A stretch of 64,000 nucleotides of DNA from positions 1-64,000 of the forward strand of contig WRAS01000002.1 of assembly GCA_009780065.1 (NCBI GenBank), written 5' to 3'. The notes below the pieces were generated by a model that did not search any database, was not told the DNA's origin, and saw only the letters and a program-made list of their open reading frames with translations. The DNA is from Bacillota bacterium. Its GTDB lineage: Bacteria; Bacillota; Clostridia; Christensenellales; UBA1242. The position numbers and the translations under genes were made by a program. Positions 42,319 to 51,344 of the stretch are shown in pieces (positions within the stretch are counted from its first letter, which is position 1; the number at the start of each line of letters is the position of its first letter).

Positions 42319-43053
42319 TTAATACTCTACGCTCTCCAACGTCAATCCCTTTGCGTCCGCGGTTTTTCCCGCGCGCTTTCTGTCCCCCGATTGTAAAATA
42401 TCATTAATTTCATTTGGTGAAATCTTACCCTCGCCCACTTCTATTAAGGTTCCAACCAAAATCCTTACCATATTTCGTAAAAAACCGTTCCCGCCAAACT
42501 TGAAATAAATCCTATCATCCACGAACTGGATATCTATGTCAATCGTTCGAACCTTGTCACTTTTATCTGTATGTATACATGAAAAGGCAGAAAAATCATG
42601 AGTCCCACAAAGAATTTTAGCCACATCTTTCATTACAGCAATATCTAAATCCTTATAAAGCCGCAAATAGAAATCATCCAACAACGGACGCCTTTGTTTA
42701 CAAACATAGCATCGATAAACGTATGTTTTCCATTTTGCATCAAAGCGCGCGTTAAATCCATCTTTTACAATCATAAAATCACGAACGCCAATATCCTCTG
42801 GTAAAAATGCATTCACCGAACCAGTCAATTTAAATAAATCCAAATCCCCCGCCTCAACAAGCACGAACGAACAAACTTGCCCGCGCGCATGAACACCTGC
42901 ATCGGTACGGCCGCTACCTGTAATTTTTATGTCCTGGATTAAGCATTTTGAAAGTGCACTCTCCAATTCGGCTTGAATACTGTTACCATTTTTTTGGATT
43001 TGAAAGCCAGAATATTTCGTACCATTATACTCGCAAACAAAACGTATAGTCAT
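42319..43053 (-). CDS. truA: tRNA pseudouridine(38-40) synthase
   Basis: The protein has 244 residues. TruA isomerises U38-40 in the anticodon arm. The catalytic Asp is in GSGRTDAGVHARGQV; YNGTKYSGFQIQ at the N terminus, FDAKWKTYVYR and GNGFLRNMVRILVGTLIEVG complete the family pattern. It follows the membrane protein gene at 43059 by 5 bp, so the two form an operon. Confidence 0.95.
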   Translation of the reverse strand: MTIRFVCEYNGTKYSGFQIQKNGNSIQAELESALSKCLIQDIKITGSGRTDAGVHARGQVCSFVLVEAGDLDLFKLTGSVNAFLPEDIGVRDFMIVKDGFNARFDAKWKTYVYRCYVCKQRRPLLDDFYLRLYKDLDIAVMKDVAKILCGTHDFSAFSCIHTDKSDKVRTIDIDIQFVDDRIYFKFGGNGFLRNMVRILVGTLIEVGEGKISPNEINDILQSGDRKRAGKTADAKGLTLESVEY

Positions 43054-43058
43054 ATACT

Positions 43059-43787
43059 TTACCCATTCATGCCTGGTTGATTCACCCCAGGAAGATTAAA
43101 ACCCTGTCCACGTAAATGTTCTGGGGTATCCGCAAAACCAAGTATCATGGAACCACGTTCATTAAATACTATTCTAACTTGTCTATCTCTGGCTTGACCC
43201 AGATTTTCCATAGACCTAAGTTCAAATATAAACTCGTTCCCACGTTGCGGTACGGACAAAATTTCGCCACGCGTAATATTTCGCATACCAATTCCCGAGA
43301 ACATAGATTGCGGACGAATTCTGATTGGCTCGGTTTGTCCAGTACCAAGACGACGAACACCAGTTCCAGTATCAAAACCATAACTAACTACATAGATATA
43401 ATCCATTGCCATTATTCCAAAACCTCTGCGCCTGTTATTATTTGCAAATGTTTCGTGTGCGTTTAAAATTGTGGCGGTCGTTACACGTCCATTTTGGCGC
43501 AACTCGTCCTCCAACAATCTTTTGTTATGCCTTCCACGAAATACAATAATTCCTGCAACCAGCATAATACTACCAATAGTCATAAACACACCCATAATAA
43601 CCAATGATGCTATATAAATTTCATCCGCAGATAACACAGGAATTAACGCAAAAATAAAAATAGCCGTCCACACTCCTCCAAAGGCCATCAGTATTCCACC
43701 AATCACACCTCGAAAAGATCTGGGACTTTCGATAATCGGCCCATGACCTGCTTCATTATACATTTCAAAATTTGTGTTCATGAACAT
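43059..43787 (-). CDS. Membrane protein, DUF3592-like
   Basis: The protein has 242 residues. Two hydrophobic helices at about 28-48 and 58-86 are followed by a beta-rich soluble region (VTTATILNAHETFANN, YIYVVSYGFDTGTG) typical of DUF3592-type proteins, and a Gly/Pro/Asn-rich tail. The function is unknown. A LexA-like GAACATATGTTA lies at the start region (43782-43793), but one copy is weak evidence. Confidence 0.6.
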   Translation of the reverse strand: MFMNTNFEMYNEAGHGPIIESPRSFRGVIGGILMAFGGVWTAIFIFALIPVLSADEIYIASLVIMGVFMTIGSIMLVAGIIVFRGRHNKRLLEDELRQNGRVTTATILNAHETFANNNRRRGFGIMAMDYIYVVSYGFDTGTGVRRLGTGQTEPIRIRPQSMFSGIGMRNITRGEILSVPQRGNEFIFELRSMENLGQARDRQVRIVFNERGSMILGFADTPEHLRGQGFNLPGVNQPGMNG

Positions 43788-43925
43788 ATGTTATCACAAC
43801 ACTAAACAGATATACAAATATTTATTAGCAATAAAGGTAAATTAAAAAGAGTGCAGCCACATATGGTATAATATGTAAGACACAATATCCATCATATCAC
43901 ATTACCTCAGAAATTACACAGCAAA

Positions 43926-44210
43926 TCACTTTGGCGGATTATGTTCCAATATTTCATGCATCGTGTGCATTGGCTTTAATTCGACCAAAACGACGTCTAC
44001 CCCAATCTTACAAATCTTTTCAAACGGAATAAACATATCACCCTTCTTTTTAAAGAATGCAAACCCAGTATCCCCTGGCACAACAAATCCAAGTACGCGT
44101 GCAGACTGTCTGGAAAATACGACATCAACAATACGACCCAAGACCTTGCCGTCTATTACATTAACAACCTGCTTTGACCTAAGCTCGCAAAACGAGAGTT
44201 CGTGACCCAT
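43926..44210 (-). CDS. ylmC: YlmC/YmxH-family sporulation protein (PRC-barrel)
   Basis: The protein has 94 residues. The single PRC-barrel fold shows FCELRSKQVVNVIDGKVLGRIVDVVF and a C-terminal FIPFEKICKIGVDVVLVEL. Proteins of this family are found next to sigG in many Clostridia, although here the two genes are divergent rather than in series. No further function can be stated. Confidence 0.82.
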   Translation of the reverse strand: MGHELSFCELRSKQVVNVIDGKVLGRIVDVVFSRQSARVLGFVVPGDTGFAFFKKKGDMFIPFEKICKIGVDVVLVELKPMHTMHEILEHNPPK

Positions 44211-44320
44211 GACAATATATATGCAGTTTCGACACGAAATGCGAACTATTTCAAATAATTAAAATCAATTTCCATATCTAGTATTTTATGCATGACATAT
44301 ATCGCAATATATAGATTCAT

Positions 44321-44350
44321 GCATATTTATCGCCGATTATGTTCAAAATA
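44321..44350 (+). promoter_or_regulatory. Sigma-F/sigma-G-type promoter of sigG
   Basis: GCATA (44321-44325) and CAAAATA (44344-44350) with an 18-bp spacer fit the forespore consensus (GYATA, CATNHTA with one mismatch). Initiation would be directly at or near the ATG at 44359. In B. subtilis, spoIIIG is likewise read by sigma-F and by its own product. Confidence 0.65.
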
Positions 44351-44358
44351 TTCTTTAT

Positions 44359-45126
44359 ATGGGTAAAATAATTATTGCCGGAGTTGATACATCTACCCTC
44401 CCGAAACTTTCAAATCAAAAACAGTTAGAAATGCTGGAACAAATTAAAAATGACGAGCCTGGTGTAAGGCAAACCTTCATTTTTGCCAACCTACGACTGG
44501 TACTATCTGTTATTCAAAAGTACATCAAAAAGAATGTTACCGACGATGTTTTCCAAGTTGGATGTGTCGGTCTAATAAAGGCAATAGATAACTTTGACAG
44601 TAAGTATGGTGTACAATTCTCTACATACGCGGTTCCAATGATAATTGGAGAGATCCGCAGATTTCTGCGCGACAACAACAGCCTTCGCGTTAGCCGCAGC
44701 ATGCGCGATACCGCATACAAGGCATTGGTCGCCAAGGAAAAACTCATGCATGAATTAGACCGTGAACCCACTATCGACGAACTTGCCATCGAAATTGGCG
44801 CATCATACAAGGCGGTATACTTTGCACTTAATGCCACCAGCAATACCCTGTCCCTGGATGAAACCGTATTCGACGAGGGGAGCAAGCAAATCACAATGAT
44901 GGAAAAAGTCCCCATAACAACCAAAGAAAGCGAGAATTGGCTAGAAGACGTTATGCTACAAAAAGCCATCCGAGCGCTTAATATACGCGAACGTGAAATA
45001 TTGCTTATGAGATATTTCCAGGGAAAGACACAAGTCGAAGTTAGCCAAGAAGTCGGTATCAGCCAAGCCCAGGTTAGCCGACTTGAAAAAAACGCCCTAG
45101 ATGGCGTTCGCAAAAAATTATGTTAA
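44359..45126 (+). CDS. sigG: RNA polymerase forespore sigma factor SigG
   Basis: The protein has 255 residues. Region 2 is visible in ANLRLVLSVIQKYI, DDVFQVGCVGLIKAIDNFD and VQFSTYAVPMIIGEIRRFLRDN; region 3 in MRDTAYKALVAKEKLMHELDREPTIDELAIEIGA; region 4 with a helix-turn-helix in REREILLMRYFQGKTQVEVS and GISQAQVSRLEKNAL. Sigma-G drives late forespore genes such as spoIVB. SigF is close in sequence; the YlmC neighbour and a sigma-F/G-like promoter favour SigG. Confidence 0.9.
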   Translation: MGKIIIAGVDTSTLPKLSNQKQLEMLEQIKNDEPGVRQTFIFANLRLVLSVIQKYIKKNVTDDVFQVGCVGLIKAIDNFDSKYGVQFSTYAVPMIIGEIRRFLRDNNSLRVSRSMRDTAYKALVAKEKLMHELDREPTIDELAIEIGASYKAVYFALNATSNTLSLDETVFDEGSKQITMMEKVPITTKESENWLEDVMLQKAIRALNIREREILLMRYFQGKTQVEVSQEVGISQAQVSRLEKNALDGVRKKLC

Positions 45127-45136
45127 CACAACAATA

Positions 45137-45448
45137 TCATTTATAACTACTGTATCTATCAGCATCCAAAATATAATTTTCGCCCTGCATCCTTTTTTCC
45201 AGTACACAATTTTTAAGACATCCCCTACCAAAGAAAGTCGCCAAAAAGGAACTGCATTTACCTCTGCATTCTGCCTTTATATTTTTTTTCGCATTCTGAT
45301 TTCCTGCTCTGAATTGGTCCACCGCAGTTTCAGCCTCAGATTCTGTTTTAGAGTACTCTCGCAAAAGAGTTTCGTAATAATTATTTCTCGCCTCTAAAAA
45401 TTCTTGAATTTTGTCTTTACAACTAAACGTCTCCACCGAGCACCTCAC
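45137..45448 (-). CDS. Hypothetical small protein with C-terminal cysteines
   Basis: The protein has up to 103 residues and is not recognised. It is helical and acidic in the first half (YYETLLREYSKTESEAETAV) with five Cys in total, three or four of them in ECRGKCSSFLATFFGRGCLKNC. The start is probably GTG 45448 or GTG 45436; the latter has GAGG 6 nt upstream. TTGCTT and TAGAAT at 18 bp lie before it. It is convergent with sigG, 10 bp apart. Confidence 0.5.
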   Translation of the reverse strand: MRCSVETFSCKDKIQEFLEARNNYYETLLREYSKTESEAETAVDQFRAGNQNAKKNIKAECRGKCSSFLATFFGRGCLKNCVLEKRMQGENYILDADRYSSYK

Positions 45449-45501
45449 TTTTTACACAGCGACAATTCTATCACAAGATATATGTAAAAAGCAAGAGTTA
45501 T

Positions 45502-46056
45502 TTATCCTCTAATATCCAGCCGCTCGACCGCTATCAAAAACGGTGGACTTCCCTTTCGATTAAGAGACGCGTATTGCATAACACGCCACTTTGTTTGCTC
45601 TAATTCACTCGCCCATTTTACAACGGCATTTCTTTCCGCTTCTCCGCCCGCGTGACCACTGTATACAATTACTATTATCCGACCACCCATAACCAGCATC
45701 TGTGAAATTTTTTCCAGTGCAATAATTGTGGTTTGTGGCAAAGTAATCACAGATTTATCCGAACCCGGCAAATATCCAAGATTAAAAATCGCCGCCTTTA
45801 CCTCGCCAGAAATATATTTGTCAATATCCTCGTGCCCATTTTTTATCAGATTCGCCTGCAACCCCGCTTGTGTTAATTTTTCCTGTGTATTTTTTATCGC
45901 ATCTTCCTGGACATCAAAGGCAAAAACATTTTTTGTTAACCCCGCCAAAAATACCGTATCATGTCCATTACCCATGGTTGCATCAATAACAATATCACCC
46001 TGATTAATGATTTCAGCAAGTAATCCGTGCCCAAATTCAATTGGTCTAACCAGCAT
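45502..46056 (-). CDS. mnmM: SAM-dependent tRNA methyltransferase MnmM (YtqB family)
   Basis: The protein has 184 residues. The SAM-binding loop DATMGNGHDTVFLAGL is followed by VFAFDVQEDAIKNTQEKL, FNLGYLPGSDKSVIT and GGRIIVIVYSGHAGG. B. subtilis YtqB/MnmM methylates the 5-aminomethyl group on wobble 2-thiouridine of tRNA. This family is commonly annotated as putative rRNA methylase. It lies 17 bp downstream of the PolC-N gene. Confidence 0.85.
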   Translation of the reverse strand: MLVRPIEFGHGLLAEIINQGDIVIDATMGNGHDTVFLAGLTKNVFAFDVQEDAIKNTQEKLTQAGLQANLIKNGHEDIDKYISGEVKAAIFNLGYLPGSDKSVITLPQTTIIALEKISQMLVMGGRIIVIVYSGHAGGEAERNAVVKWASELEQTKWRVMQYASLNRKGSPPFLIAVERLDIRG

Positions 46057-46072
46057 GATATCATATCCCCTC

Positions 46073-47023
46073 TTAATCCGCTAACTCGCAAAATGAAATT
46101 CCACCAACTCGAAACCCTAATCTTCCATTACGTTCCTGATGCGCCCCAATAGCCGCGACCACCGTATCGTTCGTCAATTTTTCAAACTGCGACAAACTTT
46201 TTTGTGTGGGAAAGTATACACAATTCACCCTGTTTTTCCCGTCATCAATAACAAATGTGAAAAAGGCCTTTTTCTCCTCTTTAACCTCACCCTCTTCCCC
46301 GCCCTTTACATCATCACCCGTTTTCTTTGTATATTCGCGTTTAGTAATAAATAACATTTTGCCTGCAATCACTTGATCATCTACCGAGACCTTTAAAAAT
46401 TCAATTTTTATAGGTCTCATACGAATTGGCCGACCTAAAAAATATTCTATGTTCTTTACTTTCATGGATTTATCCACACGCTCGTATTCGGTTGGTATGT
46501 CTTCTGGCATTGAGATTTCAAAGTCACCCTCTTTTTCGTTGATGAAAAAATTAAATTCGGCAAAGTAATCTTGACGCAAACTCTTTTGAAAATCCATAAA
46601 AACTTTGTGTCTTTTAAGGTATTCCACCATCATTCGTGGCACAAATAGATTTACGTTATATATACCACCACTTTCCTGCGCGGTAACATCTTCATCTTTA
46701 AGTGTTCGCGAAAGCACACTGTATTCTGCGCGCAAATATTTTGCAACTTTCATCGCCAATAACGTCGTATCAACATAACTCTTTTCATAACTAAACTTGA
46801 ACTTGATATCTTCTTTGGTATGAAATTTCACAGATTCTTTAAAATCTGTTTCCAGTTTTGGTTTTAAAGTCGCTAATTCATCGTCTATGCGCTCGTCATA
46901 TATAAAAAAAATTTCCAGCAAATTCTTGCTTTGATTATAACCTACCCCTTTCATACGAACATAAGAAAAACTAGGACTGTAATAAAACGCCAAGTGTTCA
47001 CATAAGTCATTCGGATGTACCAT
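46073..47023 (-). CDS. Stand-alone PolC N-terminal and OB-domain protein
   Basis: About 316 residues from MVHPNDLCEH. The C-terminal 130 residues match the OB domain of DNA polymerase III PolC: PIRMRPIKIEFLKVSVDDQ, VIAGKMLFITKREY, FFTFVIDDGKNRVNCVYFP, VVAAIGAHQERNGRLGFRVG. The first half fits the PolC N-terminal domain. The protein stops where PHP, exonuclease and polymerase parts would begin. It follows rseP, the position polC often holds in Bacillota after rseP-proS or rseP-ispG. TATGCT lies 5 nt before the chosen ATG; the extension to 47089 is rejected. The role is unclear: a split or decayed PolC, or a separate adaptor. Confidence 0.75.
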   Translation of the reverse strand: MVHPNDLCEHLAFYYSPSFSYVRMKGVGYNQSKNLLEIFFIYDERIDDELATLKPKLETDFKESVKFHTKEDIKFKFSYEKSYVDTTLLAMKVAKYLRAEYSVLSRTLKDEDVTAQESGGIYNVNLFVPRMMVEYLKRHKVFMDFQKSLRQDYFAEFNFFINEKEGDFEISMPEDIPTEYERVDKSMKVKNIEYFLGRPIRMRPIKIEFLKVSVDDQVIAGKMLFITKREYTKKTGDDVKGGEEGEVKEEKKAFFTFVIDDGKNRVNCVYFPTQKSLSQFEKLTNDTVVAAIGAHQERNGRLGFRVGGISFCELAD

Positions 47024-47236
47024 GAGATAGCATAACATAAAAGCCAAGTCACGAAAAGTAATTGAATAATATTTTCGCCACACAACCAAAAGTGCGCACG
47101 CAATTTATACTTTTTAAAAAAACCAATTATCCCAGATGTACCCTTTTCGTTCGGAAACATATGTTGATAATTGGCAATTATCTAAAACAAAATCACTGTT
47201 TTTGGAAAGCGAAGTACTTTTCTATTTCTGTAGCCA

Positions 47237-48415
47237 CTACAGCCTCAAGCGCCCAAACACATCCAATGGATTAAAACGCCCCCCTCCCCCAGCAAAGAAG
47301 TTAATATCAAAGAATACAACCAGACCCATCAGCACAATTAAACCAATAAAGTGTATCCGTCCCTCAATATCTGGATTTATTGGCCGTCCACGCACCCACT
47401 CGATACCAACAAATACCATCCGCGCACCATCCAATGCCGGTATAGGCAACAGGTTAAACACCGCCAAATTAACACTAAGCAACGGTAACAGAAGGAATAT
47501 GTTCACAAATCCCATGGAAATACTTTGTGCCATTACCGACATGGTTGCCATCGGGCCACCAACACCCTCCAGCCCTATTCGACCGGTAATTAGCGACCAT
47601 AAGATTACCAAAATAAACCATGCCAATTCAAAACTAAACAACAGTCCACGCCAAAGTGATTCAAAAAATCCCATCGGATGAAAGACCATTTCTGCGGGTT
47701 CACCCCTGGCTGGATGCATATTTATACCTATACCTGTATATTGACGCCCCGTAACATCATCAACAAGGGTTGTCATAATTACGTTAACTTCTTTTTCTAC
47801 ACCATCACGTCTGATTAAAAAAGCGTGTTCGCCTTGACCAAGACGACTCATCACCACATTAAAATTATTTAAAATTACAAAACGCTCGCCATTTATTGCC
47901 AGAATCACATCCCCAGTTTGCAAATTACCACCAGTTGCATGTACAGCACCCGGTTGATTCGGCGAATCATTTGTAAAATCCCCGATTCGAACACCTTGGT
48001 AATATCCGACAATCATTAAAAGAATTGCAGAAAATATAATAGCGGACAAAAAGTTTGCAAGTGCACCGGAAAATAATACAACCAAACGCTTCCATGGATG
48101 CATTTCATTAAATGGCTTACCTGTTGCATCTGGAAAATGTTGCTGCTCGGCATTTGGATCTACCTTGTGCCCTGCCGAATCGGCCTCGTCCCCACCCTCG
48201 AACGCACAATAACCTCCAAGAGGTATCATACGGATTGCAAAGATTTCACCGGTTTTTTTACTTTGCCGTTTAAAAATTGCTTTTCCAAAACCTATCGAAA
48301 ACTCGTTAATCTTGAACCCTAGCATCTTGCCCGCGATGTAATGACCCAATTCGTGAATGGTAATCATAACCATCAGAATCAATATCGCGATAAGAATGAA
48401 AAATATAGTCGACAT
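47237..48415 (-). CDS. rseP: Site-2 intramembrane zinc metalloprotease RseP (M50B)
   Basis: The protein has 392 residues. The zinc motif HELGH is at 21-25 in the first TM helix, the PDZ domain lies near 160-260 (GDVILAINGERFVILNNF), and the second catalytic motif NLLPIPALDGARM is in a C-terminal TM. It cleaves membrane-bound anti-sigma factors in B. subtilis (RasP) and related species. Several TM helices surround these sites. It is upstream of the PolC-N gene. Confidence 0.95.
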   Translation of the reverse strand: MSTIFFILIAILILMVMITIHELGHYIAGKMLGFKINEFSIGFGKAIFKRQSKKTGEIFAIRMIPLGGYCAFEGGDEADSAGHKVDPNAEQQHFPDATGKPFNEMHPWKRLVVLFSGALANFLSAIIFSAILLMIVGYYQGVRIGDFTNDSPNQPGAVHATGGNLQTGDVILAINGERFVILNNFNVVMSRLGQGEHAFLIRRDGVEKEVNVIMTTLVDDVTGRQYTGIGINMHPARGEPAEMVFHPMGFFESLWRGLLFSFELAWFILVILWSLITGRIGLEGVGGPMATMSVMAQSISMGFVNIFLLLPLLSVNLAVFNLLPIPALDGARMVFVGIEWVRGRPINPDIEGRIHFIGLIVLMGLVVFFDINFFAGGGGRFNPLDVFGRLRL

Positions 48416-48502
48416 ACTACTAATTATACGCTAGGAACATATACCCTAGTCAAGTTAATTTTCAAGTATTGCAAATAATAATTCAAACTGATATAATTAT
48501 TG

Positions 48503-49885
48503 ATGGAATTACGCGACGGAATTTTACATAACGATGATGGCACGCCATATAATGATGTCCTATATGGACAAATCCCTGCCGAACAACTTCATGTGGATTT
48601 GATTAACACGAACTATTTCCAACGAATGGGAAATATTTTGCAAAACGGTTTTTCTTACATGGATTTTCCAGATATGGAAAGTCATACCAGAATGGGTCAC
48701 AGTATTGGAGCATTCCACAAAACCAGTAAAATTTTAGATGCACGAAAAAGACGAAATGTTGTTCACCCTGCATATCAAAGAATTGCACGAGTCCAAGCCC
48801 TGCTACACGACCTTGGTCATGCCCCACTTTCCCATGCACTGGAACCTGTTCTTGGTATTAAACATGAAAAGCGAACTACACAAATTATAACTGGTGATAC
48901 AGATGTTAACCGTGTTCTTACAAAACATGGATTTTCAGACCAAGAAATCGAGTTACTTTCATCAAAAAACACCGGTTTTCTTGGCAAAGTTTTAGATGGC
49001 TCTATCGATGTGGACAAACAAGATTATCTTCCACGCGATGCTCATTATGCTGGAAAAAAACTTGGTACAAATTTTGATAATATAATGCAAGCATTAATCG
49101 TTGCATTCAACGAAAGTGGGAGTCCAGAAATTTGTATAGACAAAAAATATCTTACAGACGTTGACCAAATGATTAGTGACCGCCGTTGGATGTATCAAAA
49201 TGTTTATTTCTCTGATGCTCCGATGGCGGCAGAGTCTGCACTATTACCTATGCTTACAGAATATGTCCCTTTTTTAATTAGAAATGGATTCATTACCGAA
49301 ACTGGACTTCACCCAATTATTCAAAAAGTTTTAATGAAAGATGGCGAACTTAGGTTACCAGAATTTCTTCATTTCGATGAAAGATTATGGAATACTGGTC
49401 TGAACGTTTTAGCACAAAAAAATGATAAATTATTGAAATATATGCTTGGAAATCGCGGAAAAGACGCAATAAAAGATTTCACCGTATCGTACATTTCAGA
49501 AAAAGTCCAAGAAGGACCAGACGTACCAAAAGAAGATATAGGCAAAATTGATCACGAGGGTGTATATGCAAAAAAACGTCTTGAAACTTTTGGCGATTCA
49601 AAAGCGAAGAGTTTTGGCCTAACCAAACGTACTGCATCCTATCGAACATACAAAGAAGGTGGAATTCGTGTTGCATATCCAGATGGAAGTCTACGAGAAC
49701 TAGCCAACGAATCCGCTTCCCTGCGTGAAGCTGCCGATACGCAAATAGTTGACAGCCGCATTTGTGAAAACTCAACCATCATAAAAATAGAACAACAATC
49801 CCACTTGGACGAAAAATCACCACTAGGGCAATTCTTACACCAAGCCAGTCAAACAAATAACGACATTAATAAAGACTCACACTAA
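48503..49885 (+). CDS. HD-domain SAMHD1/YwfO-like phosphohydrolase
   Basis: The protein has 460 residues. The dNTPase/SAMHD1-type HD motif is complete: FQRMGNILQNGFSYMDFPD, HTRMGHSIGAFH, ALLHDLGHAPLSHALE (HD pair), and VDKQDYLPRDAHY. Such enzymes hydrolyse dNTPs or guanosine polyphosphates; the exact substrate is not known. The C-terminal 100 residues are Ser/Glu-rich and not conserved-looking. TATAAT lies 5 nt before the ATG, so it is leaderless. A TTG three bases upstream is rejected. Confidence 0.88.
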   Translation: MELRDGILHNDDGTPYNDVLYGQIPAEQLHVDLINTNYFQRMGNILQNGFSYMDFPDMESHTRMGHSIGAFHKTSKILDARKRRNVVHPAYQRIARVQALLHDLGHAPLSHALEPVLGIKHEKRTTQIITGDTDVNRVLTKHGFSDQEIELLSSKNTGFLGKVLDGSIDVDKQDYLPRDAHYAGKKLGTNFDNIMQALIVAFNESGSPEICIDKKYLTDVDQMISDRRWMYQNVYFSDAPMAAESALLPMLTEYVPFLIRNGFITETGLHPIIQKVLMKDGELRLPEFLHFDERLWNTGLNVLAQKNDKLLKYMLGNRGKDAIKDFTVSYISEKVQEGPDVPKEDIGKIDHEGVYAKKRLETFGDSKAKSFGLTKRTASYRTYKEGGIRVAYPDGSLRELANESASLREAADTQIVDSRICENSTIIKIEQQSHLDEKSPLGQFLHQASQTNNDINKDSH

Positions 49886-49893
49886 ATACTTTC

Positions 49894-50193
49894 CTACCCC
49901 ACATTCCCAGTTGTCGATGTTTGCGTCTCCATACGCGGCATTTCTGGCATTGGTGCAACATGCATATCCGTCATCGGCATGGTTTCTTGGACAAAATCCT
50001 GTGTACTTAATTGTACCCCTGATTGCATTTGTGGTTGAATTTCGGTTTGACTATGCAATGGCGCCTGAACCCATGGTTCATTACCCGCCCCAAAAACCTC
50101 TTGCAATGACCTTCTTGTGGCTTCTTCTCTTTCCGTTACAACCGAAACCCTTTTTTCCCCGCAATTTCCGCACCCCTGATGAAAGAAAAACAT
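49894..50193 (-). CDS. Hypothetical protein with N-terminal Cys motif
   Basis: About 99 residues from MFFFHQGCGNCGEKR. A CGNC pair near the N terminus could bind metal. The rest is a low-complexity Gln/Thr/Met/Pro-rich stretch (EIQPQMQSGVQLSTQDFVQ). No family is recognised. The start is chosen because GGGGG lies 7 nt upstream, the same five-G site used at 6034 and 18608. It is convergent with the SAMHD1-like gene, 8 bp apart. Confidence 0.5.
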   Translation of the reverse strand: MFFFHQGCGNCGEKRVSVVTEREEATRRSLQEVFGAGNEPWVQAPLHSQTEIQPQMQSGVQLSTQDFVQETMPMTDMHVAPMPEMPRMETQTSTTGNVG

Positions 50194-50284
50194 ATAATTC
50201 CCCCTTTTTAAAGGACATTCCCACATGCCCTAATCCATATAAAACTTTATATGCCATATAAAGTTCTTGTGTTAAACTTGAACA

Positions 50285-50926
50285 ATGAGAGACGAAATTA
50301 AAAATGTATGTGATTTTTATGCAATTACACATAGACTTAAAAACACATTGCGCAGTGGTTGGACAACATGCGGAGTTCCCGCCAAGAGAATCGAGTCAGT
50401 TGCCGAGCATATATATTCCGCACAAATGCTTGCGCTAATTATTCATAGCGAATTTAAATTAGGCCTAGATATTTCACGTTCGGCGTTGTTAATTGCCATA
50501 CATGAACTCGGTGAATGTATTATTGGCGACTTGCCTGCTACTGGGTCACCTGTGTCTAAACAAGAAAAACAAAAAATGGAAATGGATGCCATTTGCGATA
50601 TTTTGAAAGACATACACAACCCACAATTTATAAAAGATTTATACATTGAATTCGATGAACAAAAAACAGCCGAAGCAAAATTTGCATTTTTGATCGATAA
50701 ACTGGAATGCGATTTCCAATGCAAATTTTACCAAGAACAGGGCTTGCTTGAATTTAACAAATTAAAACCAAACACAGCACAATTAGACAGAATCCAAAGA
50801 CGAAAAAGTCAAGGTTATACAAAATTCTCTGACTTTTGGATTGACAGTGACATTGACCAATTTTTCGCAGATGACAAGATATTCAAAGCCATTGCCAAGT
50901 ATTTAAAAAACAATAACATTTTTTAA
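50285..50926 (+). CDS. YfbR/HDDC2-like HD-domain nucleotidase
   Basis: The protein has 213 residues. The HD domain shows WTTCGVP, ESVAEHIYSAQMLALII (first His) and ALLIAIHELGECIIGD (HE in place of HD), with GDLPATG and EMDAICDIL beyond. E. coli YfbR removes phosphate from deoxynucleoside monophosphates, and HDDC2 proteins are similar. The substitution of Asp by Glu in the HD pair is unusual and could weaken metal binding. It precedes a hypothetical gene by 58 bp. Confidence 0.8.
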   Translation: MRDEIKNVCDFYAITHRLKNTLRSGWTTCGVPAKRIESVAEHIYSAQMLALIIHSEFKLGLDISRSALLIAIHELGECIIGDLPATGSPVSKQEKQKMEMDAICDILKDIHNPQFIKDLYIEFDEQKTAEAKFAFLIDKLECDFQCKFYQEQGLLEFNKLKPNTAQLDRIQRRKSQGYTKFSDFWIDSDIDQFFADDKIFKAIAKYLKNNNIF

Positions 50927-50984
50927 AACAATATTGATAGCCCTTAGTTATTTACTGTATCCTAATAAAGAACAGGAGGCAATT

Positions 50985-51281
50985 ATGGCACCACTATACA
51001 CTGGATTATCTGCAACAGAAAAAGCGAAGAGAGACGAAAATCCTCACACCACAGAATTTATGCAATTGATTGGAAAAATTTACCGAACAGAAAATCCAGA
51101 ACTTGAAGGCTGTGTGAAATTCTATAATAATGCAACATGGAAAATTATTGATTTCGAAAGGGCGAAAAACATAGTTGGTAAGATCCTTGCGTCACGAAAT
51201 GAATTACCATTGGATTCGACATTGTTCAAGGACTGGGCTATCGTCAAAGACAGTGCAAAAACAAGCGAATACACACAATAA
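50985..51281 (+). CDS. Hypothetical protein
   Basis: About 98 residues from MAPLYTGLS, chosen because AGGAGG lies 5 nt upstream; the extension to 50934 is rejected. Small, soluble, mixed alpha/beta; no motif is recognised. TTGATA and TATCCT at 18 bp overlap the end of the preceding HD-domain gene. A clear terminator follows. Confidence 0.6.
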   Translation: MAPLYTGLSATEKAKRDENPHTTEFMQLIGKIYRTENPELEGCVKFYNNATWKIIDFERAKNIVGKILASRNELPLDSTLFKDWAIVKDSAKTSEYTQ

Positions 51282-51289
51282 TTATTTTC

Positions 51290-51318
51290 AAAAAGAGGGC
51301 ACGCACCCTCTTTTTTAT
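51290..51318 (+). terminator. Intrinsic terminator after the 98-residue protein gene
   Basis: AAAGAGGG and CCCTCTTT arms with a 5-nt loop CACGC, followed by TTTTATC. On the minus strand it also lies just past the dacF stop codon and may act bidirectionally. Confidence 0.85.
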
Positions 51319-51344
51319 CTATCAATATAAAGATGTCTACACTG

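Noticed and set aside
43782..43793. LexA box upstream of the DUF3592-like gene
   Set aside because: GAACATATGTTA is one base from a palindromic SOS box, but it is a single site before a gene with no link to DNA repair, and recN in this window lacks one.
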